Source: Fibrobacteria bacterium
GTDB lineage: Bacteria; Fibrobacterota; Fibrobacteria; UBA5070
DNA length: 64,000 nucleotides
Reading direction: 5' to 3'
NCBI GenBank assembly: GCA_020633825.1
Contig: JACKCV010000004.1
Coordinates: 186,001 to 250,000 of the forward strand
The notes below the pieces were generated by a model. The model was not told the DNA's origin, made no database searches, and saw only the letters and a program-made list of their open reading frames with translations. Of this stretch, positions 47,200 to 56,140 are shown piece by piece; positions within the stretch are counted from its first letter, which is position 1; every line of letters begins with the position of its first letter. The translations under genes were made by a program, and so were the position numbers.

Positions 47200-47904
47200 G
47201 TCATTGTCATTTAAGGCCGGGAAACCCTGGACTCCGTGAGGAACCACCATTTGACAGCCGAAGAATCGAATTTCTGCCCTCCAAAACATCGCCTTCCCCC
47301 CAGGCGTCGGCAAGCCATTCTGGACGACACTCTCCGGAATTCAGGAACGATGCGGGTTCCACCCAAATCCGCTTCGTGGTGATTCGCGATCATCCCGAAA
47401 GAAATGCCCCTTCCAGGGAACGACGAGGGAGTCGTTTCTTTCCTGGAAAACCAATCCTCACCTTCCTGCGAGGAAGATTTTAGCGATTCCCGTTCCCATC
47501 CCGCGGAACCGCCTTCGGCCTCCCGCACCCGACAACGCCCCAGCCGGAAACGCTCTCTTGGACACAGGCGCTCTCCGGGATCTTCGTCAGCCTCCTTCCC
47601 ACATCAACGGCAACCGATTCCCCTCCACTCGCCCGAGGACGGACATCCTCCGTTGGTGCAACCGGCCATCGCTCCCACCGACCCGCACCCGGATCTGGAG
47701 ACAGGCATTCCCGGCCGACCTCTCGCGGCAACATCCAGGACCCTCAAAGCGGATCGATCGGTTTTCGCCAGGGGGGGGCAGATCTGGTTCTCTACCCGCG
47801 ACCCTCCGCCCGCCTCCCGAGTACTCCACATTGGAGCATTTCCAAAGCGCCCCAGGGATGGAATTCCATTGCGCGCCGTGTTTCTCCGGCGGTATCGTAA
47901 AGTC
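47200..47904. other. 705-base stretch without a recognisable gene
   Basis: Divergent spacer between the second GH9 gene and the AgmX-like genes. An open frame from 47404 runs into the next gene, but its first 167 codons are Pro/Ser/Arg-rich with no homology or binding site and look non-coding. On the plus strand TTGCGC (47869-47874), 18 bases, TATCGT (47893-47898) could be a promoter starting close to the ATG at 47905. Confidence 0.4.
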
Positions 47905-48642
47905 ATGAGGCACTGGACCGTCAGTCTGCTGCGCGAGGGGCGAATTTCCCGCGAATGGCACGTGTGGGCCGAAACCCTCACGGTCGGTTCGCATGGTGCG
48001 GCGAAAGTCCGCCTACCCCTCCCGGTCGAACCCTGGGCCTTGCGGATTTCCGAGCTTCCCACTGCGGAGCTTTTCGAAGTCGGTGAATTCACCCTTCGCA
48101 TCGCCGACACCACCCACGAACGGTCCCGTCTTTGGGAACGCGCCCAGATCCGGATCGAATCGGCCCGGAAGCAGACCGAGTCGACATCCCAGGCACGAGC
48201 GACCCTCCCCGGCCCGTTCCGCACCGCGATCGCGGCGCTTTGCCTGGCAGGGATCACCCAATGGACGGCCGAGTCGCTTTCCAACCCGGACTCCGAGCCG
48301 CTCCGCGTCGCTCCATCGATCCAGGTGGTCGATGCTCCCGAGATCCAGCCCCAGGCCCCCTTCGTACACGTCGCGGACGCCCCCGCTAGGGAGACACTTC
48401 CCACCAGCGGGATCCATTCCGTCTCCCGCGCATCGGCACCCCCGAGCGTCCTGGCCGCCATTTCAACCTCCCGATCCGGCAACGGACCGACGCTCGTGGC
48501 ATCTCCCGATGGACATTCCATCGGAGCCCTGACCTCGGAGCCGTATACCCTCGGCGCATCCTCTCCCGGGACTTCCTGGACAATTTCCGACCCCGTTCGG
48601 TTCTCGTCCCTGGATCAGCCTCCCCCCGAACCTCCGCACTGA
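47905..48642 (+). CDS. membrane protein paralogous to the N-terminal half of the 49063 protein
   Basis: 245 residues. It starts MRHWTVSLLREGRISREWHVWAE, matching MRHYQITLERKDRSVRQWSLWAE of the AgmX-like protein downstream, and the match continues through VGS(H/D), LP.PV.P and SRLWERAQ/QSLWEKAR to one membrane helix (about 105-121). After that the two differ: this protein has a Pro/Ser-rich tail ending EPPPEPPH and no TonB-type C-terminal domain. The start was set by this homology. There is no clear Shine-Dalgarno, and a possible promoter would make the mRNA nearly leaderless. It may be a regulator or partner of the TonB-like protein, or a decayed copy. Confidence 0.6.
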   Translation: MRHWTVSLLREGRISREWHVWAETLTVGSHGAAKVRLPLPVEPWALRISELPTAELFEVGEFTLRIADTTHERSRLWERAQIRIESARKQTESTSQARATLPGPFRTAIAALCLAGITQWTAESLSNPDSEPLRVAPSIQVVDAPEIQPQAPFVHVADAPARETLPTSGIHSVSRASAPPSVLAAISTSRSGNGPTLVASPDGHSIGALTSEPYTLGASSPGTSWTISDPVRFSSLDQPPPEPPH

Positions 48643-49062
48643 GGACTCCCGGGAAGCTGCGCGGGTGGCTCCCCGAGGAGTCGCCCTGAGCGACCTCCGG
48701 ACCTTCCGGTGGCTGCCCTCCCGGCATCCTCCGAGGTGCGCCCGGCATCGCCCGCTTCCCTCCGGCAGGGGATCACCCCGACTCCGACGTCGCTCCCATG
48801 CATGGATCCGGCACGCCGTTGGCGATCGCCGGAATCCACGCGAGGGGCCAGCGTAGAAGGCACGATCCTCCCGCAGGTTCACTCCTGCTGGTAGCCATTC
48901 CCGATCCACGATCGGAACTCATCGGCGTCGCCCCTCCTGGCGATCGCCACCAATCGCGCCTGTCCATTCCCGAGGAGCGACAGGCCAGGAACGTCCGCGG
49001 CCCGCGGACGGCAAGCAGCCGTCCTGCCCAGCGCCGCTCCCCTCCCTTCCGGAGAACTACCC
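48643..49062 (+). other. 420-base stretch without a recognisable gene
   Basis: Spacer between the two paralogues. It has no ORF with a credible start and no T-run terminator. The GGAG eight bases before 49063 serves the next gene. Read-through from 47905 is possible. Confidence 0.4.
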
Positions 49063-50271
49063 ATGAGACACTACCAAATCACCCTCGAGCGCAAGGATCG
49101 CTCGGTCCGCCAGTGGAGCCTCTGGGCGGAGCATCTCGTCATCGGCTCCGACCCGCGATCCACCCTGGTGCTTCCAGCGCCCGTCGCGCCCCGCGCGGCG
49201 GTCCTGGACCACGAAGGCGTCGTGGACCTTCCCATCGGGCGACTGCTCGTCCACGAAGACACCTGGCTGCGCCAAAGCCTCTGGGAAAAGGCCCGGGATC
49301 GCATGGCCTTCTCCCGTCGCATGGAATGGCGGGAACCCGGCGCGAACGACCGCACCCGCCAGTGGTCGATGGCCGCCCTGTCGCTCTTCGGCTTGCTCGG
49401 AATCGCCTCCGTCGGCTTGGTCAAGAAGAGCCCCGAGCCCCCTCCCAACCTGCCTTTCGATTTCGACACCTACACCGTGGAAGTCCAGACCCCTCCTCCG
49501 CCCCCTCCTCCGCCACCCGATCCGGAACCCGAACGCGCCTTGCGCCCGGACGACCATCCCACCACCACTCCGGACCCCTCGCCCAACGGAGGCTCCACCG
49601 AAAACAACTCCGTCGCCATGACCGACAAGACGCCGGCGGCCGTGATGAAACATTCCGTCCTCGACATGGTGAACCAGATGTCGGACGGCGCCCTGGGCGA
49701 ACTCGTCGATCCGGACGAGAAGAACATCACCGACGTGATCCTCGCCGGAGGCGGGGGACACATGAAGAAGGGAATCGGCGGACGCGGCGCGGGCGGCGGC
49801 GACGACCGCATGGCGGGCGTCCACGGGGTGGGCCTGGGATACCACGGCCACGACGGAGTCGCGGCGGCAACGGCCGGCGGACGTCCCGGACCCGCGAGGG
49901 TCGGTGGAGGATCTCCCATGGCCACCCGACCGGTCATCCGTCCTCCCCGCCCGAACGATGTCGTGCTCGACCAGGCGCAGGGAAGCCGATCGCCGGAATC
50001 GATCCTGCGCGTGATCCGCGAGAACATCGGGGGATTCAAGTACACGTACCAGAAGTACCTGCGCAACTCCCCCGAACTCGGAGGGATGATCTCCCTCCAG
50101 TTCACCATCGCCCCCTCCGGGGACATCATCGCCATCAAGGTGGCCAAATCCAACACCGGGGACGCCGGCTTGGACACGGACATCATGGACAAGGCGCGCC
50201 GCATGAAGTTCGACCAGATCGAGAAAGGGAACGTCACCGTCACCTACGCCTTCGTGCTCGATCGCCAGTGA
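49063..50271 (+). CDS. AgmX/PglI-type TonB-like energy-transducing protein
   Basis: 402 residues with GGAG eight bases before the ATG. A cytoplasmic N-terminal part (1-100) precedes one membrane helix (102-120), a run of prolines (144-153), a long Gly/Pro/Asp-rich periplasmic spacer with GGGGHMKKGIGGRGAGGG, and a C-terminal domain (about 305-402) with SPESILRVIRENIGGFKYTYQKYLRNSPELGG, the AgmX/PglI C-terminal pattern related to TonB. Such proteins carry proton-motive energy from an ExbB/ExbD motor across the periplasm for transport or gliding. ExbD lies 90 bases downstream; an ExbB/TolQ gene is not in the window. Confidence 0.85.
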   Translation: MRHYQITLERKDRSVRQWSLWAEHLVIGSDPRSTLVLPAPVAPRAAVLDHEGVVDLPIGRLLVHEDTWLRQSLWEKARDRMAFSRRMEWREPGANDRTRQWSMAALSLFGLLGIASVGLVKKSPEPPPNLPFDFDTYTVEVQTPPPPPPPPPDPEPERALRPDDHPTTTPDPSPNGGSTENNSVAMTDKTPAAVMKHSVLDMVNQMSDGALGELVDPDEKNITDVILAGGGGHMKKGIGGRGAGGGDDRMAGVHGVGLGYHGHDGVAAATAGGRPGPARVGGGSPMATRPVIRPPRPNDVVLDQAQGSRSPESILRVIRENIGGFKYTYQKYLRNSPELGGMISLQFTIAPSGDIIAIKVAKSNTGDAGLDTDIMDKARRMKFDQIEKGNVTVTYAFVLDRQ

Positions 50272-50361
50272 GACCACATCCCGGACGGATTCCGTCCGGG
50301 CTTCCTCCGCCCCGGGAAATCCCCCGGGGCGGCACACGAACCAGAAACCAGGAGATTCGCC

Positions 50362-50901
50362 ATGTTGAACACCGTCCGCATCAATCGCCTCCGCCACCAG
50401 ACCGAAGAAGAGCTCAACCTCGTCCCCTTCCTCGACGTCATGATCGTCCTGATCCCGTTCCTCATGTTCTCCGCGAGCTTCGCGGCGATCGTCTCGGTCC
50501 CGGCATCCCTTCCCACCCCCGTGGCCAGCGTCCCCAAGGAGATCCGTCCGCCATTCGATCTCGTCGCACGTTCCACTCCGGAGGCCATCGAGCTCTTCCT
50601 GAATCCCGCCAGCCCGGATGCGGCGCCCACCGTGCGGATTCCCGTCGCCGCCGGGGAGGACTACGACCAGGCCACCTTGGATCGGTTCCACCAGGCCCTG
50701 GTGGAGATCAAGCGGGCCCATCCCGAGGAAACGCGAATCGCCCTGGACGCCGAACCCTCCACGAGCCTGCAGCGCATTTCCCGGCTGTTGGACCTCTCGC
50801 GAACCCTCGTACCGGGGGACACCGGCGTGGCCCAGGCGCCCGGCCAGAAGGTCGGAACGCTCTTCCCCACGGTCGCCTGGAAAGGCGTCTACGTCCCATG
50901 A
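50362..50901 (+). CDS. exbD: ExbD/TolR family biopolymer transport protein
   Basis: 179 residues with AGGAG seven bases before the ATG. The single membrane helix (about 19-45) carries the signature NLVPFLDVMIVLIPFLMF with Asp25, the protonatable residue of ExbD/TolR motors. The periplasmic part contains the usual strand-helix pattern ending RISRLLDLSRTLV. It should form a proton channel with an ExbB/TolQ partner and power the AgmX-like protein encoded just upstream. The C-terminus is slightly longer than in E. coli ExbD (141 residues). Confidence 0.88.
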   Translation: MLNTVRINRLRHQTEEELNLVPFLDVMIVLIPFLMFSASFAAIVSVPASLPTPVASVPKEIRPPFDLVARSTPEAIELFLNPASPDAAPTVRIPVAAGEDYDQATLDRFHQALVEIKRAHPEETRIALDAEPSTSLQRISRLLDLSRTLVPGDTGVAQAPGQKVGTLFPTVAWKGVYVP

Positions 50902-51243
50902 GGAGCTTCGAGGGCACGGACTTCCGCCCCCCGCGCCCCTTCTCCCGTCCGGGGAACGCGGGTGGTCCCGGAGTCCTCGCCTTCCCGGGATGGACTCCTC
51001 CGAGCCACGTTCGTCTCCACGAATCGTCCTCCCCCCTGCTCCCCCGCTGGTCGATCCCGCGACGGCGCGTCCGCGCGGGATCGCAGGACCCACCGTCCGC
51101 GGGGGAGGAGCTTCTCCCCTCCGCCGGCACGATGAAGGAAGACCCGCGGGAGGGAAGGTCCGGAAGCGGAGACCCCGGATCGGGGGCATCCGGCCCGCAT
51201 TTCCGAAGTCGGACTCGTCCCTTTCGGGGACTACCTTGTCGTC
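50902..51243 (+). other. 342-base stretch without a recognisable gene
   Basis: GC-rich spacer between exbD and the M32 peptidase. No ORF with a credible start, no clear promoter and no T-run terminator was seen. Confidence 0.4.
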
Positions 51244-52728
51244 ATGAGTTCGTACGAGGATCTGCTCGCCCATTTGCGCGAAACCGACCACTTCCAGTCC
51301 GCCGCCCGATTGGCCCAGTGGGACCAGGAAACCGGAATGCCCCCCAACGGGGAAACCGCACGCGCGGAGCTCCTCGCCACGCTCGCACGCCACGTGCATT
51401 CGCGCTCCACGAGCGGCCACCTGCGGGAACTGCTCGAGAAGGCCACCCAGGAAGCTTCCACGGACGATCAGAAGCGACAATGTGAGTTGGTGCGTCGGGA
51501 TCTCGATCGTGCGAGCGCCGTGCCGGCGCGTCTGGTCGAGGAAATCGTACGCACCACCAGCATCGCCCAACAGGCGTGGTCCCGTGCGCGGAAGGCAAGG
51601 GACTTCGCGGCGTTCCTCCCCCATCTGCGGGAGGTCGTCTCCCTCAAGCGAGAGGAAGGCGCCTGCATCGCCCCCCCGGGAGGCACCCCCTACGACGGAC
51701 TTCTTTCCGACTACGAACGGGGAATGACCACCTCCGATTGGGACGGGCTCTTCCTGGAGTTGGAGGCCGAACTTCCCGGCCTCGTCGCATCCATCGTCGA
51801 TCGCCAACGGGACTCCCACGCACGCCTCGACGCCTGCTCCGCCTTGCGCGGCCCCTTCCCGCAAACCAAGCAGATGGAGACGTGCAGGAGACTGGCCACC
51901 GGGTTGGGGTTCGATTTCCAATCCGGACGCCTCGATCTCTCGGCGCATCCGTTCTCCGAAACCGTGCATGCCGGCGACCACCGGATCACCACCCGGCTCG
52001 ACGAGTCCGATCTCGAAGGCAGCCTGTTCTCGAGTCTGCACGAGACCGGCCACGCCCTGTACGAGCAAGGCCTACCCCAGGAGCTGACCGGAACTCCTCT
52101 GGGCGGCTACTGCTCGATGTCCGTCCACGAAAGCCAGTCCCGCCTCTGGGAGAACCTCGTCGGGCGATCCGACACCTACTGGGAAACCGAGTATCCCGGG
52201 CTCCTGAAGGACTACTCGACGCTGGGGTACGTCCCTCGCGACCTCTGGCTGGCCGCCGTGCGCCGCGTGCGCCCTTCGCTGATTCGGACGGAATCCGACG
52301 AAGCGACCTACAACCTCCACGTGCTCGTCCGCTTCCGTCTGGAAAAGGCCCTCGTCGCCGGAGACCTCGATCCGGAGGACCTTCCCGCGGCCTGGAACGA
52401 ATCCTACCGCACCCTCCTGGGGGTCGCACCCAGCCACGATGCGGAAGGATGCCTCCAGGATGTCCACTGGAGCGCCGGACTTTTCGGGTACTTCCCCACC
52501 TACACCCTGGGGAATCTGCTCTCCTGCCAGATCTACGAGGCGGCCCAACGCGCGGGAGCGACCAACGATCGCGCCTCCCTCCTCGAATGGCTGCGACGCA
52601 ACATCCACGAACACGGACACCGCTGGGAAACGCCCGAACTGATCGAACGCGCGACGGGTAGCAGGCCCTCGAGCCAGGCCTTCCTGCGGCACATCCGATC
52701 CAGGTACCTGCCCGAGCCCCTCGGGTAG
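51244..52728 (+). CDS. M32 family carboxypeptidase (Taq-type)
   Basis: 494 residues, the usual M32 length, almost wholly helical. The zinc site is HETGH at 266-270 with third ligand Glu296 in SVHESQSRLWENLVG. Other hallmarks are AQWDQETGMPP near the N-terminus (M32 has DQxTxMP), ITTRLDESDLEGSLFSSLHETGHALYEQGL, and DVHWSAGLFGYFPTYTLGNLLSCQ. M32 enzymes trim C-terminal residues from peptides with broad specificity in the cytoplasm. The ATG at 51244 has only a weak upstream site. A terminator-like hairpin lies 150 bases downstream but is oriented for the convergent RND operon. Confidence 0.93.
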   Translation: MSSYEDLLAHLRETDHFQSAARLAQWDQETGMPPNGETARAELLATLARHVHSRSTSGHLRELLEKATQEASTDDQKRQCELVRRDLDRASAVPARLVEEIVRTTSIAQQAWSRARKARDFAAFLPHLREVVSLKREEGACIAPPGGTPYDGLLSDYERGMTTSDWDGLFLELEAELPGLVASIVDRQRDSHARLDACSALRGPFPQTKQMETCRRLATGLGFDFQSGRLDLSAHPFSETVHAGDHRITTRLDESDLEGSLFSSLHETGHALYEQGLPQELTGTPLGGYCSMSVHESQSRLWENLVGRSDTYWETEYPGLLKDYSTLGYVPRDLWLAAVRRVRPSLIRTESDEATYNLHVLVRFRLEKALVAGDLDPEDLPAAWNESYRTLLGVAPSHDAEGCLQDVHWSAGLFGYFPTYTLGNLLSCQIYEAAQRAGATNDRASLLEWLRRNIHEHGHRWETPELIERATGSRPSSQAFLRHIRSRYLPEPLG

Positions 52729-52872
52729 TCCATCCGAGGCGCCCGCGGCCCCACCTCGGAATCGATCGGACGCCGGTCGCGAGCGCCCCGCACCACGAGG
52801 CTGGCCTCGCGTCCTTCCAGCGTACCGAGGGTGATGACGCCGATGGCGCCCTTCCGCCGACGCGCGAGGCGC

Positions 52873-52912
52873 GGACGAAAAAGCCCCTCCGCGCACGATC
52901 GCACGGAGGGGC
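52873..52912 (-). terminator. intrinsic terminator of the efflux operon
   Basis: AAGCCCCTCCG (52879-52889) pairs with CGGAGGGGCTT (52902-52912); on the minus strand the stem is followed by TTTTT. It lies 30 bases past the stop of the RND gene and may also work less well for the convergent M32 gene. Confidence 0.85.
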
Positions 52913-52941
52913 TTCCCTCGTGAAGCCGTCGCGAACCTTCG

Positions 52942-55900
52942 TCAGTCGTCGGCGTGCGCTCGGATGTCCGTCTCGCCGGTGGGTTCGACGGCCGGGAGCT
53001 CCGAAGGCAACCCTCTCCAGGCGCGGTACTTCTCGATGGCGTGGTAGTAGGAGTAGTAGAGCACCGGAGTCACGACCAGCACCAAGGCGGTGTTGAACAG
53101 CAGTCCCCAGAAGATGGCCCAGGCCAGGGGTGCCCACATGCCCGAGCTCTGGGATTTCGCCACGATCCCCAGATGCAACCAGTCGATCCCCATTCCCGTG
53201 GCCATGGGGAGCAGACCGATCATCGCGGTGAAGGCCGTCAGCATCACCGGACGCAACCGGGTCTTGCCGCCCTCGACGGCGACTTCGTGGAGCGGACGCC
53301 CTTCGGCCTTGAGATGGTTCATGAAGTCGATCAGCACGATGCCGTTCTTGGCCACCACGCCAGCGAGGGCGATGATGCCGATCCCCGTCATGATGATGGA
53401 CATCTGGGTCTGCACGATGAGAAGCCCCCAGAACACGCCCCCCACCGCCAGGAACACGCCGAGGAGGATCAGCATGGGCTGGAAGATGGAATTGAACTGC
53501 AGCACCATCGTGAAGAAGACCAGTCCCACCGCGATCAACATGGCCTTGCCCATGAACACTTGGGTCTCCTCCTGCTCCTTGGATCCCGTCCCCGGGAGGA
53601 TGCTGTACCCACCCGGAAGTTCCAGACCCTTGAGGGCGGCCATCGCCTTCGCCTTGGGACCGTTCTCATCCCTTTGTCCAGGCGCCAATTCCGCGGTGAC
53701 CTGGACCGTCCGGAGTCGATCCAATCGATTCACCGAAGCCAGGCTGGCATTTTCCGTCACCTTCGCCACCGAGCTCAGCGGGATGTACGCTCCTTCGTGG
53801 ACGATGGAGATCTTGTCGAGGGAGGAGAAGCTCTCGCGGCTCTTGGCGTCCATGCGGACCATGATCTTGTGCTCGTCCTTGCCGACCCGGTACTTGCCGG
53901 CCTCGATCCCGTACATCGATCCGCGGACCGCCATGGCCACGTCGGTGGCCCCCAGACCGAACCGCTTGGCCTGGTCGCGATCCACGTCGATGCGCATCTC
54001 CGGCTGGGCGGGGTTGAAGTCGGAGGTCACGTTGGTGAGTTCGGGAATCGTCTTCAAGCGAGCCATCACGGAGTCGGCGTACTTGCCCAGGACGGAGAAG
54101 TTCTCCCCCTGCACGAGAAGCTCCACCGGTTTCCCCTGGGGAGGGCCGTCGTGCTGCTTCTTCACCTTGATGTTCCATCCCGGGGCCAGGGCCGGGAGAT
54201 GCTTTTCCATCCAGGCCAATGTGGTCCAGGAATCGACCTTGCGATCCTCGAACTTGGTGAAGGCGACATCGATGTAGGCCTTGTTGGACTCCTCGCGGGA
54301 ACCACCGAGATTCTGGTCGCTCTTGCCGCGGCCCACGACCACGGAGACCGACCGGATATCGGCGGAATCCTCGGGCATGTTGAACGCGGCCTTTTCCAGG
54401 ACCGCGATGGCGGAATCCGTGCGATCGATGTCCAGGCCCAGCGGGCCTTCGATTTCGGCGGCCACCACCTCGGGTTCGGTGTTGGGGAAGAACGCCACGC
54501 CCTTGCCGAAGGTGGAATAGGCGATGATGCCGGAGGCCACGAAGCCCAGGCACAGCAGCAGGACCAGCACCGGACGATGGAGGAAGCCTTCCAGGGTGCT
54601 TCCGTAGAAGGCCTTGAAGCGATGGAACAGACTCCCGCCTTCGTCGTCGTGGTGGTCCGGGTTGTTGTGCATGAACAACGAGGAGAACACCGGATTGAAG
54701 ATGAAGGCGACGAACAGGGAGCCGCCCAGGGTCACGGACACCGTGATCGGCAGGTACTTCATGAAGTTGCCCATGATTCCCGGCATCCAGAGGATGGGCA
54801 CGAAGGCCGAGATGGTCGTCAAGGTGGCGGTGGCCACCGGGATCATCACTTCGCGCGTCCCGTCGATGGCCGCCTGCACGCGGGTCTTTCCCATGGCCAG
54901 GTGCCGATAGATGTTCTCCACCACCACGATCCCGTCGTCGACGAGCATGCCGAGCGCGAGGACCAGGGAGAAGAGGACCACCATGTTCAGGGTGACCCCC
55001 ATCATCTGCAGCACCATGAACCCGAGCATCATCGAGAACGGAATGGCGGTGGAGATGAAGAACGAATTGCGGAAGCCGAGGAAGAACGAAAGGATTCCCA
55101 CCACCAGGAAAAGTCCGGTGATGATGTGGTTGGTCAGTTCGTCCACCATGTGGCGGATTTCCGTGGACTGGTCGAACGAGTAGTCCGCGATGGTCCCCTT
55201 GGGCCAATGGAGCGCCTGCTCGGCGACCAGCTTCTTCACCTCGTCGGTGATCTCGATGATGTTCTCTCCGGTGCGCTTGGTCACCGTGATGGCCAGGGAG
55301 GGCTTCCCGTTGTAGCGCGCGATGGCCGAGCGTTCCCGCGACCAACCGAAGGAAACGTTCGCCACATCCCGGAGGCGGATGGTCTTGTCGCCTTCGGCGC
55401 GCACGACGATCTCCCCGAAGGCGTCCGGATCCTTGATTTCCCCGGTGAGCTTGATGGTGAAGCGGTTTCCTCCCGCCTTCAGGGCACCTCCGGGGATGTT
55501 CCTATGCTGGGCCTGCACGGCCCCGGCGATGGCTCCGAGGTTGAGGTCGAGGGCTCGCATCCGATCCGGGTCCACATCGATGGCGATCTCCTTCTCCTGC
55601 TTGCCGGTGACCTTCGACTCCAGGACTCCGGGAAGGGACTGGATGCGGTCGCGCAACTGGTCGGCGACCACCTCGAGCCGCTCCATTCCGTATTCCGAGG
55701 TCAGGGAAACCACGAAGATCGGGATGTTCGAGAAGTTCAGTTCCTGGACGATCGGATCCTCGGCGTCGGAAGGCAGTTCCCCCTTGGCCATGTCGACCTT
55801 GTCCTTGACCCTTCGCAGAGCCGTCTCGACATCGACGTTGGTGTTGAACTCGACCTGGATGGCCGAGACAGACTCCATCGACTGGCTGGTCACCTTCTTG

Positions 55901-56124
55901 ACCCCCTCGACACCGTCGAGCTGGTCCTCGATCTTCTCGGTGACGAGTTTTTCGATGTCCTCCGGCGAAGCGCCGGGGTAGATCGTGTTCACGAAGATCA
56001 AGGGGATCTTGATTTCCGGAAAGGACTCCCGGGGAAGGGAGAAGTAGCTCATCGTCCCCGCGGCCAACATGAAGAAGGCCAGGACCATGATGGTGACAGG
56101 GTTTCTGACAGCGAATTTCGTCAT
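52942..56124 (-). CDS. RND efflux pump, inner-membrane transporter (HAE1 type)
   Basis: 1060 residues, the full RND length, with twelve membrane helices in the usual 1+5/1+5 plan and two large periplasmic loops. The proton relay is intact: Asp396-Asp397 in LGMLVDDGIVVVEN (AcrB 407/408) and Lys926 in GVVAKNGIVLIDF (AcrB 940). Signatures include RESFPEI, YPGASPEDIE and VSGVPGI-like SLPGVLES. The ATG at 56124 has GAGG eight bases upstream; the frame extends further only as a shadow of the adaptor gene, 16 bases upstream. It should export drugs or lipophilic compounds with the adaptor and TolC-like protein encoded before it. The substrate is unknown. Confidence 0.95.
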   Translation of the reverse strand: MTKFAVRNPVTIMVLAFFMLAAGTMSYFSLPRESFPEIKIPLIFVNTIYPGASPEDIEKLVTEKIEDQLDGVEGVKKVTSQSMESVSAIQVEFNTNVDVETALRRVKDKVDMAKGELPSDAEDPIVQELNFSNIPIFVVSLTSEYGMERLEVVADQLRDRIQSLPGVLESKVTGKQEKEIAIDVDPDRMRALDLNLGAIAGAVQAQHRNIPGGALKAGGNRFTIKLTGEIKDPDAFGEIVVRAEGDKTIRLRDVANVSFGWSRERSAIARYNGKPSLAITVTKRTGENIIEITDEVKKLVAEQALHWPKGTIADYSFDQSTEIRHMVDELTNHIITGLFLVVGILSFFLGFRNSFFISTAIPFSMMLGFMVLQMMGVTLNMVVLFSLVLALGMLVDDGIVVVENIYRHLAMGKTRVQAAIDGTREVMIPVATATLTTISAFVPILWMPGIMGNFMKYLPITVSVTLGGSLFVAFIFNPVFSSLFMHNNPDHHDDEGGSLFHRFKAFYGSTLEGFLHRPVLVLLLCLGFVASGIIAYSTFGKGVAFFPNTEPEVVAAEIEGPLGLDIDRTDSAIAVLEKAAFNMPEDSADIRSVSVVVGRGKSDQNLGGSREESNKAYIDVAFTKFEDRKVDSWTTLAWMEKHLPALAPGWNIKVKKQHDGPPQGKPVELLVQGENFSVLGKYADSVMARLKTIPELTNVTSDFNPAQPEMRIDVDRDQAKRFGLGATDVAMAVRGSMYGIEAGKYRVGKDEHKIMVRMDAKSRESFSSLDKISIVHEGAYIPLSSVAKVTENASLASVNRLDRLRTVQVTAELAPGQRDENGPKAKAMAALKGLELPGGYSILPGTGSKEQEETQVFMGKAMLIAVGLVFFTMVLQFNSIFQPMLILLGVFLAVGGVFWGLLIVQTQMSIIMTGIGIIALAGVVAKNGIVLIDFMNHLKAEGRPLHEVAVEGGKTRLRPVMLTAFTAMIGLLPMATGMGIDWLHLGIVAKSQSSGMWAPLAWAIFWGLLFNTALVLVVTPVLYYSYYHAIEKYRAWRGLPSELPAVEPTGETDIRAHADD

Positions 56125-56140
56125 CGCGTATACCTCGGAA

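Noticed and set aside
32683..47214. Plus-strand open frames of about 2975 and 1864 codons antisense to the two GH9 genes
   Set aside because: They mirror GH9 codons in a high-GC genome where antisense stops are rare. They have low-complexity G/R/H/D/P-rich composition, cross the intergenic gap, and lack signal peptides, domains or binding sites. The GH9 frames carry full catalytic motifs.
47404..47904. N-terminal extension of the 47905 gene
   Set aside because: The 167 extra codons lack homology with the paralogue at 49063, a binding site and normal composition.
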